Source: an uncultured Ruminococcus sp.
Lineage (GTDB): Bacteria > Bacillota > Clostridia > Oscillospirales > Ruminococcaceae
Length of the DNA stretch: 61,251 nt
NCBI GenBank assembly: GCA_910579835.1
Contig: CAJTWQ010000005.1
Span: 1 to 61,251 of the forward strand
Direction of reading: 5' to 3'
The number at the start of each line of letters is the position of its first letter. Positions within the stretch are counted from its first letter, which is position 1. Of this stretch, positions 8,676 through 18,004 are shown one piece after another. A program made the translations under genes and the position numbers. Below the pieces are notes generated by a model. That model worked only from the letters and a program-made list of their open reading frames with translations. It had not been told where the DNA came from and did not search any database.

Positions 8676-8975
8676 ATTCTTTAATTAATGTGCCAGCTAT
8701 ACTCAAATCTATTACAAAACATCCAATGTTTTCGGCTGATTTTCCATATTATTTCGTTGACCTCGTATGCTTTCGTCGTACGCCTTGCAATATGAAAAAA
8801 TAATTCAAAATCTACTGTACATTTTGTAACAGCTTCAAGTAAAACTCCTGAATTTTCTGCTTTTTTCAAAATCAAAATACTGCGTCTTTGAGTTTTGATC
8901 CTGCCATAAAATATTTATGAGTTAGCTGTCCTATTAATATGATAATAGCATATTTTTTTATTAAAGTCAAGCTAT
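8676..8975. other. AT-rich thrS upstream region
   Basis: This stretch holds the long 5' part of the thrS transcript and its promoter. A possible 64-residue frame on the minus strand has no recognisable product or ribosome site and is not called. Confidence 0.5.
8942..8970 (-). promoter_or_regulatory. Sigma-A promoter upstream of the thrS T-box
   Basis: On the minus strand TTGACT (8965-8970), a 17-base spacer and TATTAT (8942-8947). It would give a leader of roughly 520 bases ahead of thrS. A closer promoter was looked for but none was as good. Confidence 0.6.
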
Positions 8976-9416
8976 TCAGAAAAATTGTTCAGACTTTTCC
9001 ATATAAATTACTTGATCGTTGTTTTCCAAGATAAGCTGTTCTCCGTCAATCTTGATGTAAACAATGGGACTGTTTCTGTCCTGCCTTGTATCCGTTAGGG
9101 AAATGCTGTAATTTTCCTTTTTCCAAACAAACTCAACATAAGGACCGTCTGCGTACTTGCTTCCGCCGGTTCCATCCTCTTTAAACTGGAACATAAAGAA
9201 ATCGGCAACAGGCAGACCGTCAACGTTCTCCATCAATTCCTCGCCGCCCCGGACTATCTTCACACTTTTCCAGGTTCCCGTAATATCCGTATTATCCGTA
9301 CCTGATATGCTGCTGCCGGAAGTTCCGCTCTTCGAGAATTGTTTGTCATCCTTGCAGGAAATACAGATTCCGCACAGTATCATGCAGGAGATAACAAACA
9401 AAAGAATTCTTTTCAT
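8976..9416 (-). CDS. Small lipoprotein, function unknown
   Basis: A 146-residue secreted protein. Its N-terminus MKRILLFVISCMILCGICISC is a lipoprotein-type signal, with the likely lipidated Cys at about residue 21. A Ser/Gly/Thr-rich linker follows. The folded part (TGTWKSVKI, FQFKEDGTGGSKY, YVEFVWKKENYSI and QLILEN) resembles small beta-barrel lipocalin-like domains, but no family is firmly recognised. It starts 15 bases after murA and is probably co-transcribed with it. Role unknown. Confidence 0.75.
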   Translation of the reverse strand: MKRILLFVISCMILCGICISCKDDKQFSKSGTSGSSISGTDNTDITGTWKSVKIVRGGEELMENVDGLPVADFFMFQFKEDGTGGSKYADGPYVEFVWKKENYSISLTDTRQDRNSPIVYIKIDGEQLILENNDQVIYMEKSEQFF

Positions 9417-9431
9417 ATTCGTTCTCCGGAA

Positions 9432-10730
9432 TTAAACTGCAGCTCTTGCGTTTTTGGATTCAGCCATTTTATCAGGAACGCTGATTTTTTCAATATCGGC
9501 TCCAAGTCCGCGGAGCTTGCCCTCCATACAGTCATAACCTCTTTCAATGTGGTAAATATCCTCAATTTCGGTAATGCCGTTTGCTGCCAGACCGGCTATG
9601 ATAAGAGCTGCGCCGGCCCTGAGATCACATGCCTTTACAGGCGCTCCCATAAGACTGCCCGTGCCCTCTATAAGAGCTACTTTACCATTTACGGTAATAT
9701 CCGCACCCATGCGCCTAAGCTCGTCCACATAGCGGAAACGCTGTTCCCAGACGCCCTCTGTAACAATGCTGGTGCCCTCTGCGAGAGTAAGCAGAGCGGC
9801 TATCTGCGGCTGCATATCGGTAGGAAAACCAGGGTGAGGAGTCGTCTTTACGTTTGCCTTTACGAGCGGCCCGTCTACCCATACTCTCATGCTGTCGTCG
9901 TATTGCTCGATATTTACGCCGATTTTTTCAAGCTTCTTTGTAATTGATTCAAGATGCTTGGGAGTAATGTTTTCTATCATAACGTCGCCTCCCGTAGCGG
10001 CGGCGGCGATCATGAAAGTTCCTGCCTCGATCTGGTCGGGAATAACGGAATAAGAAGTTCCGTGAAGATGCTGAACACCTCTGATCTTGATTACATCAGT
10101 GCCTGCACCCATGATATTGGCTCCCATAGAGTTGAGAAAGTTGGCAAGATCAACGATATGAGGCTCCTTGGCGGCATTTTCAATCACCGTCAGTCCCTCC
10201 GCCTTAACTGCGGCAAGCATTGCGTTCATCGTTGCTCCAACGGTAACAACGTCAAAAAAGATCTGATTTCCTCTGAGTTGGTCGGCTTTAAGGTCGATCA
10301 TCCCTTGGCTTAGGGTATATTCGGCTCCAAGTGCGGAAAAGGCTTTGAGATGCTGGTCGATAGGACGATCACCAAGAGGACATCCGCCGGGCATGGAAAC
10401 TCTTGCCTTGTTAAATTTTCCTAAAAGCGCGCCCAGAAAATAATAGGAAGCGCGCATTTTTCTCGCCGTTTCATAGGGGACGCAGACCTTGTCAATGCCG
10501 GTAGGATCTATTTTATAAACATCCTTGCCGAGGTTTTCCACAACCGCTCCCATTTCCCTGAGAATCCTGAGACTGATATTGACGTCGCTTATATCGGGAA
10601 CATTTTCGATAATACAAGGCTCGTCAGACAGGATAACGGCCGGAAGAATAGCTACAGCCGCATTTTTTGCACCGCTTATGACAACGCTGCCTGTAAGGCG
10701 TCTGCCGCCCTTTATAACAAACTTATCCAA
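9432..10730 (-). CDS. murA: UDP-N-acetylglucosamine 1-carboxyvinyltransferase MurA
   Basis: A 432-residue cytoplasmic enzyme that adds enolpyruvate from PEP to UDP-GlcNAc, the first committed step of peptidoglycan synthesis. SGAKNA (Lys22/Asn23) and the loop PGGCPLGDRP with catalytic Cys117 are present, the cysteine whose modification by fosfomycin blocks MurA. The length is normal. The start codon is TTG at 10730, nine bases after AAGGAG; no suitable ATG is nearby. It is preceded by a cyclophilin lipoprotein gene and followed by a small lipoprotein gene on the same strand. Confidence 0.97.
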   Translation of the reverse strand: MDKFVIKGGRRLTGSVVISGAKNAAVAILPAVILSDEPCIIENVPDISDVNISLRILREMGAVVENLGKDVYKIDPTGIDKVCVPYETARKMRASYYFLGALLGKFNKARVSMPGGCPLGDRPIDQHLKAFSALGAEYTLSQGMIDLKADQLRGNQIFFDVVTVGATMNAMLAAVKAEGLTVIENAAKEPHIVDLANFLNSMGANIMGAGTDVIKIRGVQHLHGTSYSVIPDQIEAGTFMIAAAATGGDVMIENITPKHLESITKKLEKIGVNIEQYDDSMRVWVDGPLVKANVKTTPHPGFPTDMQPQIAALLTLAEGTSIVTEGVWEQRFRYVDELRRMGADITVNGKVALIEGTGSLMGAPVKACDLRAGAALIIAGLAANGITEIEDIYHIERGYDCMEGKLRGLGADIEKISVPDKMAESKNARAAV

Positions 10731-10788
10731 GTGTATTCTCTCCTTAATTGCCTCGGCGTCCGCCGCGGCTCTTTTCTTTTAGCTCTAC

Positions 10789-11766
10789 TTAGTCTTCCCT
10801 TTTTTTATTTGTTTCTTCGGAATCTTTTGTTGTTTTCGGAGAATCTTCTCCCATATAGTCGGATATGAACCATTTAAGTTCCTCGCCCTCATATTTTCCG
10901 ACTTTTACATACTCAAGGACAACAGGCTCGTCAGGAGTGCTTACTTCGCTGCTGAAAGCGTTTCCCTGATGCACCGGAAGATCCTGAACTGCATATATAA
11001 TGTCAAGTCCCTGGTAAACCTGACCGAAAACGGTATATGAACCGTCAAGGAACGCCGCTCCGCCTGTCGTCGAATAGACTTCCGCTGCGTCATCGGAGAA
11101 TTGACTGCCGTTGTATGCAGCAATTTGGTCAAGATAATCTTTCGTGTACTTCTCACCTGTTACAATATAAAACTGGCTTCCGTTTGTAGCTGTAGATCCG
11201 CTGTTTGCGTATGCAATAGCGCCGGAAGCGTGAATGACGTTGGGATCTGTACCTCCGTCAAATTTATCACCCCAGAGGGATTCGCCGCCTGTGCCGGTAC
11301 CAAGAGGATCGCCGCCCTGTATCATAAAATCCGCCATTATTCTATGGAAAGTAAGACCGTCATAATAGCCTTTTTCAGAAAGTCCTACAAAGTTTTCAGA
11401 GCCAAGTTCAGCATATTCGGGGAAAAGCCTAATTTTTACTTCTCCCTCGTAGCCCTGGAACTTCATGATAATAATATCGTCCCCGATTTCAGGGGTTGTA
11501 AAGTTCTTTACAGAAGAATTTTCAAGATCAATATCCGGTACTGATCTGTCGGTAAATCTTGAAAGATCTATGGTTTTATTGTCTGTGCCTGAGGACGGAG
11601 CTTTTGTACTCTCCTCATCCAATGACGGAGCCTTTGTGCTCTCCTCATCCGATACCGACTTGTCGTTGCTGTCACTGTCGTCCACCTCAAGATGCTTTCC
11701 GCACGAGGTCAGGGCAGATGCTGCCAGAACAGTGCAGAAAATAGCTGCTAATGTCTTTTTAAACAT
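10789..11766 (-). CDS. Cyclophilin-type peptidylprolyl isomerase lipoprotein
   Basis: A 325-residue secreted foldase. MFKKTLAAIFCTVLAASALTSC is a signal peptide with a lipidated Cys near residue 22. A Ser/Glu-rich linker carries a tandem repeat of EESTKAPS. The cyclophilin domain (about 90-290) shows the catalytic LTFHRIMADFMIQGGDP and NGSQFYIV. It should help proteins fold outside the membrane. The start at 11766 follows AAGGAG by eight bases; an in-frame GTG at 11775 overlaps the ribosome site. It has its own promoter at 11836-11864 and probably reads into murA. Confidence 0.93.
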   Translation of the reverse strand: MFKKTLAAIFCTVLAASALTSCGKHLEVDDSDSNDKSVSDEESTKAPSLDEESTKAPSSGTDNKTIDLSRFTDRSVPDIDLENSSVKNFTTPEIGDDIIIMKFQGYEGEVKIRLFPEYAELGSENFVGLSEKGYYDGLTFHRIMADFMIQGGDPLGTGTGGESLWGDKFDGGTDPNVIHASGAIAYANSGSTATNGSQFYIVTGEKYTKDYLDQIAAYNGSQFSDDAAEVYSTTGGAAFLDGSYTVFGQVYQGLDIIYAVQDLPVHQGNAFSSEVSTPDEPVVLEYVKVGKYEGEELKWFISDYMGEDSPKTTKDSEETNKKRED

Positions 11767-11835
11767 AAATTTCACTCCTTAATTTTTTACGTGAAACATG
11801 AGATTGTGTGAATATTAAGTGCATTTAACCTGTTT

Positions 11836-11864
11836 ATTATACTACATAATTTCCGTTTTGTAAA
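11836..11864 (-). promoter_or_regulatory. Sigma-A promoter of the cyclophilin lipoprotein gene
   Basis: On the minus strand TTTACA (11859-11864), a 17-base spacer and TATAAT (11836-11841). Confidence 0.65.
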
Positions 11865-11923
11865 TACTTTCCGCAAATTTTGTATGAATCATTCAATATG
11901 TCCGCACATCAGGCTGTTGATTT

Positions 11924-11940
11924 AAGGCAATACAGCACAA
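11924..11940. repeat. Lone degenerate end of the MITE-like family
   Basis: AAGGCAATACAGCACAA matches 15 of 17 bases of the end of the element at 2571-2587. No matching opposite end was found nearby, so it may be a relic. Confidence 0.4.
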
Positions 11941-11948
11941 TTCATTAA

Positions 11949-12734
11949 TTATTTTTCTTCATCCTCATAGGTGGATATTCTTATAGAACGTATAATTACG
12001 TCCTCGTCGGGAGTAAAGAATTTTCCCGTATTCTTTCCGGGCAGGGACGAAAGCCTTTCAATAACGTCAAAGCCTTGGTACGTCTGACCGATGATCGTCA
12101 TCTGCTGCGAAAAATTAGGTATTCCGCCGCATTTCTCAAAAGCGTCCGCAAGCTTCGTGCTGGCGGAATTTTCTCTCAGTTCGCTTACAGCGTCGTCGTT
12201 AAATTCAATAGAGTTCAGGATATAGAAGCGGCTGCCGTTGTAGTAAGTTCCGCCGCCCAGCACCTTTTGCTTGAATGTGCGTACATAATCAGTCTGCACC
12301 ATGCATACCGCCCCTTTGAACGGCCAGAGATCCTGATGAAGCTCGCGCTCGATATGTTCGTTTGTGTTTTTTCCTACCGAACCGTTTTTTGCGGGAGTTC
12401 CGCCGCCGCAGAACTTTCCTTCACGGGATTCAAATATATAGGTATTGTCATAGTATCCGCTTTGCGCAAGCTCTGTGAAATTCCGAACAGCTTCAGGAGA
12501 ATGATCCGGATAAAGCACCATTCGGATTTCGCCCTCAGTTGTATCTATAATGGCGATCGGATCGCCTTTTTTCGGTTTTTCAAGCTGAACCAGATTCATG
12601 GTATCCGGATTTACAACGATATAGATATTGTTTTTTTCGCGCTGTCCTGCCGCATACAGAAGTCCGACAGTAAGGCCTCCCATTACGAGTGTAAGAATAA
12701 GAATAATTTTGAGCAGTCTTTTTCCTTCGTTCAT
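11949..12734 (-). CDS. Membrane-anchored cyclophilin-like protein, probably not catalytic
   Basis: A 261-residue protein with an N-terminal membrane anchor (KIILILTLVMGGLTVGLLYAA) and an outer cyclophilin-like domain. The frame of the family is clear (IAIIDTTEGEIRMVLYPD, AVRNFTELAQSGYYD, GSRFYILNS and MTIIGQTYQGFDVIERL). The active-site segment FHR...FMIQGGD is replaced by YIFESREGKFCGGG, so the catalytic Arg is missing. It may act as a binding or chaperone protein. The start at 12734 follows AGAGG. It has its own promoter. Confidence 0.85.
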   Translation of the reverse strand: MNEGKRLLKIILILTLVMGGLTVGLLYAAGQREKNNIYIVVNPDTMNLVQLEKPKKGDPIAIIDTTEGEIRMVLYPDHSPEAVRNFTELAQSGYYDNTYIFESREGKFCGGGTPAKNGSVGKNTNEHIERELHQDLWPFKGAVCMVQTDYVRTFKQKVLGGGTYYNGSRFYILNSIEFNDDAVSELRENSASTKLADAFEKCGGIPNFSQQMTIIGQTYQGFDVIERLSSLPGKNTGKFFTPDEDVIIRSIRISTYEDEEK

Positions 12735-12775
12735 ATTTATACCTCTTGTTTGTATATTAGACACTTTCTTATTCA

Positions 12776-12804
12776 ATTATACTAAAACGAGAAAAAATTG
12801 TCAA
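12776..12804 (-). promoter_or_regulatory. Sigma-A promoter of the membrane cyclophilin-like gene
   Basis: On the minus strand TTGACA (12799-12804), a 17-base spacer and TATAAT (12776-12781), a full consensus match. Confidence 0.8.
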
Positions 12805-12867
12805 CCCCCAGCAGCGGTCGATTGTTCAGCATCACTCTGTTATTTTCCCCTTGCAGAGATGAGATAA

Positions 12868-14676
12868 TCAATTTCCGAAAATTTTTTCAAGCAATGTCAG
12901 GACAACTTCTCCGACTTTGTCGGAATTAACAATTTCCAGAGCAAGATCGGGCCTGTTGGTGATAATATTATCCACACCCAGTGTCAGCATATTGCGTATA
13001 TCGTCTTTCCGGTCAACCGTCCAGACAAAGATAAGCTTGCCGTTCTGGTGGGCAGTTTCTACGACGCTTTTATTGACAAAAAGATAATTCATACTCACGG
13101 CGTCAATATCATTTAGCTGCGAGTACCTTACCGACGCGGCAAGATTGGCTATGAGCGCCGTTTTTATTTTTGGTTCCAGAGATTTTACCCTCTGAAGAGC
13201 TTTATAAGAAAAAGACGTTATATAGCAGGATTTGGTATATCCGTATTTTTTTACAAGTTCAACGGTCTTATCCGCCGCAAGGTCTACGTTGCCTATATCT
13301 TTGATCTCTATATTCAGCAGGCATTTTTTGTCCACAAGCTCCAGTACGTCGGACAGCAGCATGATTTTTGCGTCCTCGTATTCGCTTCCGAACCACGCTC
13401 CGGCGGAAAAACCGCTCAGTTCCTCATAAGTATAGCTGTCAACTCTTCCCTTGCCGTTTGTAGTACGGTTAAGCTTATCGTCATGGATAACTACCATCTG
13501 TTCGTCCTTGGTCAGCTGAACGTCAAGCTCTATATAGTCGGCTTTGCATTCTATTGCAGCTTCAAAGGCGTATTTTGTATTTTCGGGCGCATCATGGGAA
13601 AAGCCTCTGTGGGCGCTTACCTGTGTACTGCGAATATTGGCGTTTACTTTGATATTTCCTCTGTGTATTCCGATAAAATAGTAGATATTCAGTCCTGCGC
13701 CGATAACGGATATAAGTACGATAAGGGCTGCGTTATTTTTTTTCTTTTTTATAAGTCTGCCGCAGTCGGGGCAAACGATCTCTTCGGACTCGTCAAGATC
13801 GGCCATGAATTTTCCCGTAAGCCAGCACATTATGGCAGGAGCGGAGAAAAATGCCGAGACGGCTGAAAATACCCTTATAGAATATACAAGTACGTTCAGC
13901 GCGCTTCTGAAAGCATTTCCGGGCAAAGTAAAACCCTTGATTATAAAGACGATCATGAAGCTTACGCCAAATGTAGCCGCCGCAATAACGCCGAAAATTA
14001 CCAGAGTCCACAGCAGAAACTGAAAAGCCATGCGAAATTTTTTGCGCTTTATTTTCTCAAGGCTTTTTTTGTTGCATTCTCCGAAGCTTTTTTTGGTGAG
14101 CACCAAATAGTGGAGACTATAACTTCGTCCGACGATAAGCATTATAACGATCAGCTGTATTGCAAGATACGCCGTTATCGCAGTGCGATTGTCAAAATCC
14201 TGAAAAATACGCTGTAAAATCGGCATCAGCGGCGCGATAAAAGTTCCCGATGACAAGGTAAGCTGTGTAAGAGGCATAACGAGCATAAAAAGCAGGAAAC
14301 GCAGGATCCCCAGACCTCTGAAAGCTTTTCTGAAGCCTTTCAGACCAATTTTCAGCATTCCGCCTACGGAAACTGTTTCATTGCGGCCGACGCAGGAAAA
14401 GCAGGCTGCAAGAGCTGTCAGTTCCACAAAAGCAAAGAACCCCGTACAGAAGAGAATAAGCAGGATAAAGAGCAGCGTCACAGGGTTTTTCAGGTATATG
14501 AGCAGACTTTCATCGGAAAGGTAGGCTATTCCTGAAGCAGACATAGTGAGCTTCATTACAAATGCCAGCAGAGGCGCTCCCAGCGCGGTGAGCATAAGTT
14601 TGTACAGTAACTCAAACATCAGGAAATGAGGCGTTGCTCTGACGAATATCTTCATGGATTTAAAAAAATTTTTCAT
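12868..14676 (-). CDS. Membrane glycerophosphodiester phosphodiesterase
   Basis: A 602-residue protein with two parts. Residues 1-350 contain about six to eight membrane segments of the GPDPase membrane-domain type. A short CPDCG motif before a basic KKKK stretch and one more membrane segment separate this from the catalytic domain. The domain (about 370-600) begins VSAHRGFSHDAPENT and contains YIELDVQLTKD and VVIHDDKLNRTTNG, carrying the catalytic His, Glu, Asp and metal ligands. It should hydrolyse glycerophosphodiesters or polyglycerol-phosphate/teichoic-acid material outside the membrane. The start at 14676 follows GGAG. Confidence 0.93.
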   Translation of the reverse strand: MKNFFKSMKIFVRATPHFLMFELLYKLMLTALGAPLLAFVMKLTMSASGIAYLSDESLLIYLKNPVTLLFILLILFCTGFFAFVELTALAACFSCVGRNETVSVGGMLKIGLKGFRKAFRGLGILRFLLFMLVMPLTQLTLSSGTFIAPLMPILQRIFQDFDNRTAITAYLAIQLIVIMLIVGRSYSLHYLVLTKKSFGECNKKSLEKIKRKKFRMAFQFLLWTLVIFGVIAAATFGVSFMIVFIIKGFTLPGNAFRSALNVLVYSIRVFSAVSAFFSAPAIMCWLTGKFMADLDESEEIVCPDCGRLIKKKKNNAALIVLISVIGAGLNIYYFIGIHRGNIKVNANIRSTQVSAHRGFSHDAPENTKYAFEAAIECKADYIELDVQLTKDEQMVVIHDDKLNRTTNGKGRVDSYTYEELSGFSAGAWFGSEYEDAKIMLLSDVLELVDKKCLLNIEIKDIGNVDLAADKTVELVKKYGYTKSCYITSFSYKALQRVKSLEPKIKTALIANLAASVRYSQLNDIDAVSMNYLFVNKSVVETAHQNGKLIFVWTVDRKDDIRNMLTLGVDNIITNRPDLALEIVNSDKVGEVVLTLLEKIFGN

Positions 14677-14866
14677 AGCGGCTCCGAATTTTATTAAAAA
14701 ATGTACAATAGGATTTGTATGCGGATTTTCAAGAAAATTTTGTAGTTGTAAAGGCAAATGTCCGCAGGGATACTGCCGTATTGCAAAAACATTTAACTCA
14801 GTCAGCGGCAAAATTTACCAAAAATCGTGTGCAGCGTCTTATCGACATAGATTCTTATTTGTAAAT

Positions 14867-14895
14867 ATTATACACCAATATTTAAAATATGTCAA
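14867..14895 (-). promoter_or_regulatory. Sigma-A promoter of the phosphodiesterase gene
   Basis: On the minus strand TTGACA (14890-14895), a 17-base spacer and TATAAT (14867-14872). Confidence 0.8.
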
Positions 14896-14921
14896 CCGGC
14901 CGAACTCTGGAGAATAAAATT

Positions 14922-14942
14922 GCCTGTACGAATGGTACAGGC
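14922..14942 (-). terminator. Terminator downstream of the amylase gene
   Basis: GCCTGTAC and GTACAGGC form a perfect 8-base stem with a 5-base loop. On the minus strand AATTTTATT follows, a moderate T-rich tail. Confidence 0.6.
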
Positions 14943-15068
14943 CTGCACAAAAACTAAAGGTAAAATGAATTTAGAACCTGTCCGCATTACGGTCACGTTC
15001 CGGAAGGGAATTGGAGGATTTTTAATCCTTATTTATAATACCCCTTTATCCTTAAAATAATCTTAAAA

Positions 15069-16949
15069 TCACTTGTTGAAAATTCCCGTGATTATAGTAT
15101 ATCCATAAGGTTCAAGTTTGACGGCGTCATCAGCGAAATGTCCGATATATGGTTTAAGATCACTGAAAAGATGAAGTATTTCTCCGACGCTGTTTATTGT
15201 AATGTCGGCCTCGCTCTTGTTCACAAAGAATATATAATCAGGATCTCCCTGACGCGTAAACGCCGTTACTCTGTCATCCGTAAGTTTTTCATTATCAATA
15301 ACAAAATAGATTCTTCCGTCTCTGAGGTTGGGAATGGACTTTCTTACACGACTAAGATTACTTACATACTCGATTAGTTCATGATCCTCATTGCCCCAGG
15401 GGTAACAGCGGCGGTTGAACGGATCTTTATAGCCCTGCAAACCGGCTTCATCACCGTAGTATATACTAGGTACGCCCGGCAGGAAGAACATCAGAGCCAT
15501 AGCTGTTTTCAGGCGGTTTTTGCCAAGATTGTATTCATGTTCGTTGAGAAAGCGTTCAGCCATCCATTCCTTGCTCTTGTCGTCGCAGTTCTCGCCGCCG
15601 AGGCGATTTATAGCCCTCTCAATATCGTGAGTCGAAACAAAGTTCATGAGAACGTCAAGAGTCGGTTTGGGGTAATTTTCTGCAATGGTCATGATTGAAT
15701 AGGCAAAGCCGGCGGAGCTGCCGCCCTTTATAAAGTTAATTATCGCTTCGCGGAAAGGATAATTCATAACGGAATCGAGCTGATTTCCAAGGAGATAGCG
15801 CCGCTTGATTCCGTAGCTTTCCTTGTTGGATGCATCTTCCCAGACTTCACCGATAACGATCTTATCCTTGTCAAAGCTTTTAACGCTTTTTCGGAGATTG
15901 AACAGAAAGCGGTCGGGAAGCTCGTCGGCAACATCAAGCCGCCAGCCCGCCGCGCCTTTGCCGAGCCAGTATTTCAGAACGCCTTCGTCACCGCAGATGA
16001 ATTCTGTGTAGCTTTCGTTGTTTTCCCAGACGTTAGGAAGCGTGTCGATTCCCCACCACGCCTCGTAGGTATCGGGATAGTTGATAAATGTGTACCAACT
16101 GTAATACGGACTGCTCTGGGACTGATATGCGCCCGGTTCAGAATAGCGGCCGAATTTGTTGAAGTAAACGCTGTCGGCTCCGGTATGGGAGAAAACGCCG
16201 TCCAGGATCACTGAAATGCCGTATTTATCCGCCTCACGGCAAAGCTCCTCGAATTCGTCGTTAGTGCCTAAAAGAGGGTCAGCTTTCATGTAGTCCGCGG
16301 TATTGTATCGATGATTTTCGTGGGATTCAAAGATCGGATTAAGATAGATGCAGGTAACGCCCAAATCATTGAGATAGGGCAGCTTTGACTGAATGCCGGC
16401 GAAATCTCCTCCAAAGTAGTCGTTGTTCCAGACGTGTCCGTTTTGATCGGGCTTATAGTAGGGCGTTTCTCCCCATTCGCGCATAACACGGTCGGACGGA
16501 ACGTTTTCGTGTTTTTTTCCGCTGCGGCAGAATCTGTCGGGAAAGATCTGGTACATAACTCCGCCCTTAAGGAAATCGGGAGTCTCATAAGTATTATTAT
16601 ATACTGTGAGCTGAAAAAGGTCGCCAAAGTCAACATTTCCCTCATGGACGTTATTTTTCTTGATATAATGACGTGTGCCGTGCATGGTGTAAGAGAAATA
16701 GTAATAGTGCACATCGGTGTACATTGCCGTATAATTAGTGGAATATGCAAGGCAGTCACCCTCATCGACAATTTCGTTCATCCGCAGGAACCGTTCCTTG
16801 AAGCCGGTGCGGAAAAGCACCAGAACAGGCGGAAAATCAAGAGATATATCTTTGGGAAGCCTTATGGTGAAACGGCAGCTCTCTCCCTGCCGTATTGCTC
16901 CGAAGATCGACTTATAGCTAAGATCCCATGAATCATAGATCGGTTTCAT
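15069..16949 (-). CDS. GH13 alpha-amylase / neopullulanase-like glucan hydrolase
   Basis: A 626-residue glycoside hydrolase family 13 enzyme. An N-terminal beta domain (1-120) precedes the barrel, as in neopullulanase/cyclomaltodextrinase enzymes. The catalytic residues are in GWRLDVADE (nucleophile Asp), VIGEVWEDA (acid/base Glu) and STHDIERA (third Asp). YQIFPDRF and GVPSIYYGDEAGL are also typical. There is no signal peptide, so it should act in the cytoplasm on maltodextrins. The start follows GGAGG. Its neighbours, an XRE regulator and glycogen phosphorylase, support a role in glycogen or maltodextrin breakdown. The exact bond specificity is not readable. Confidence 0.92.
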   Translation of the reverse strand: MKPIYDSWDLSYKSIFGAIRQGESCRFTIRLPKDISLDFPPVLVLFRTGFKERFLRMNEIVDEGDCLAYSTNYTAMYTDVHYYYFSYTMHGTRHYIKKNNVHEGNVDFGDLFQLTVYNNTYETPDFLKGGVMYQIFPDRFCRSGKKHENVPSDRVMREWGETPYYKPDQNGHVWNNDYFGGDFAGIQSKLPYLNDLGVTCIYLNPIFESHENHRYNTADYMKADPLLGTNDEFEELCREADKYGISVILDGVFSHTGADSVYFNKFGRYSEPGAYQSQSSPYYSWYTFINYPDTYEAWWGIDTLPNVWENNESYTEFICGDEGVLKYWLGKGAAGWRLDVADELPDRFLFNLRKSVKSFDKDKIVIGEVWEDASNKESYGIKRRYLLGNQLDSVMNYPFREAIINFIKGGSSAGFAYSIMTIAENYPKPTLDVLMNFVSTHDIERAINRLGGENCDDKSKEWMAERFLNEHEYNLGKNRLKTAMALMFFLPGVPSIYYGDEAGLQGYKDPFNRRCYPWGNEDHELIEYVSNLSRVRKSIPNLRDGRIYFVIDNEKLTDDRVTAFTRQGDPDYIFFVNKSEADITINSVGEILHLFSDLKPYIGHFADDAVKLEPYGYTIITGIFNK

Positions 16950-16992
16950 TAAGTTGCCTCCAAAAAATTAGTTATACTCCGCCGCTGATAAG

Positions 16993-17982
16993 CTATTTGC
17001 AGCGGAATTTAAAAATAAAGCCATAAACAGCTAAAATTCCCGCAATGCCAATCATAACCGCAGAAACTATAGCAGTTGATACGTCGTCGTTTATTGTAAT
17101 TGAAAAATCCGCTGCCGGCAGAAAATGCAGAGCAATTTTTTCAGCCGATAAAAGCCACGCCGCAATCATGGCAATGACCGCAGACATTTTAAGAAAAATG
17201 TTTATCCGGGTATATCTTATAACTGCAAAAACAGCCCATACCAAAACCAAAACACAAACTGCGGAAGCCATTCCTGTGGCAAAGCTTTCAATATTGCCGT
17301 ATTTAAGCGTTCCATAGGCAACGACAGCGAATATCAGCGCCGTATCTGCCGCCATGCAGACAAGAGCTTTGTTATTCCCGATAAATCTGCCCATCGTACC
17401 GTCCCGGACGATCAACGGCAGAAACACAACGGCAAATCCAAGAGCAACAGATAAAAACGCCATAATGAACCAGTCGCCGCCGCTGTAGACGCATCCTGAA
17501 AGCAGCAGAAGATTCAGAGAAATCCAGAAGCTGCCAAGAGTGATAATTCCCCGATTCTTTTCTGCCAGCGTCGGGATGTTGAGCAGTGAGGCTGCCGTCA
17601 TAAGCGACGTCAATAGAATGGAGAATTTCGGCAAATCATGTTCTTTAAGTATAAAAATTATAAAGCATGGGATGATTGCCGACAAATATCCCAGAGCCAG
17701 AATGATATTGAAAACGGCAATAAATTTTTTATACCTGCCTGCCATTATCTCGATTTTCCGCTGATTTTCATCAACGCTTGCCGTACACAGCTCATGTTCC
17801 GTAATATTAAGGGCGCTGCATATCTCGGATATCATGGTAATGTCCGGATAGGAAAGTCCTCTTTCCCATTTGCTGACAGCCGATTCCGTTACATAAAGCT
17901 TTTCAGCCAGCGCTTTCTGGGAAAGTCCCGATTCTTTCCGCTTAGACTGAATGAATTTTCCAAAAGTAATTTTATCCTGCAT
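16993..17982 (-). CDS. XRE-family regulator with a C-terminal membrane domain
   Basis: A 329-residue protein. Residues 1-65 are a Cro/CI-type helix-turn-helix (KRKESGLSQKALAEKL then VTESAVSKWERGLSYPD). After a short linker, about seven or eight hydrophobic segments follow (from FIAVFNIILALGYLSAIIPC to MIGIAGILAVYGFIF). Such one-component regulators bind DNA while anchored in the membrane. The ATG at 17982 is chosen because GAGG is well spaced, whereas an in-frame GTG at 17991 touches it. It lies between glgP and the amylase gene, which may be its target. A 9-base inverted repeat upstream may be its operator. Confidence 0.88.
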   Translation of the reverse strand: MQDKITFGKFIQSKRKESGLSQKALAEKLYVTESAVSKWERGLSYPDITMISEICSALNITEHELCTASVDENQRKIEIMAGRYKKFIAVFNIILALGYLSAIIPCFIIFILKEHDLPKFSILLTSLMTAASLLNIPTLAEKNRGIITLGSFWISLNLLLLSGCVYSGGDWFIMAFLSVALGFAVVFLPLIVRDGTMGRFIGNNKALVCMAADTALIFAVVAYGTLKYGNIESFATGMASAVCVLVLVWAVFAVIRYTRINIFLKMSAVIAMIAAWLLSAEKIALHFLPAADFSITINDDVSTAIVSAVMIGIAGILAVYGFIFKFRCK

Positions 17983-18004
17983 ATTTTTCACCTCAAATAT
18001 AATT

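Larger units (their letters stand above)
14677..15068. other. Intergenic region between amylase and phosphodiesterase genes
   Basis: Holds, on the minus strand, a terminator-like hairpin for the amylase gene and then the promoter and a leader of about 185 bases for the phosphodiesterase gene. The leader matches no riboswitch class recognised here. Confidence 0.55.

Noticed and set aside
8681..8875. 64-residue minus-strand open frame in the thrS leader
   Set aside because: No ribosome site, no recognisable product and no repeated Thr codons, so it is not a leader peptide.
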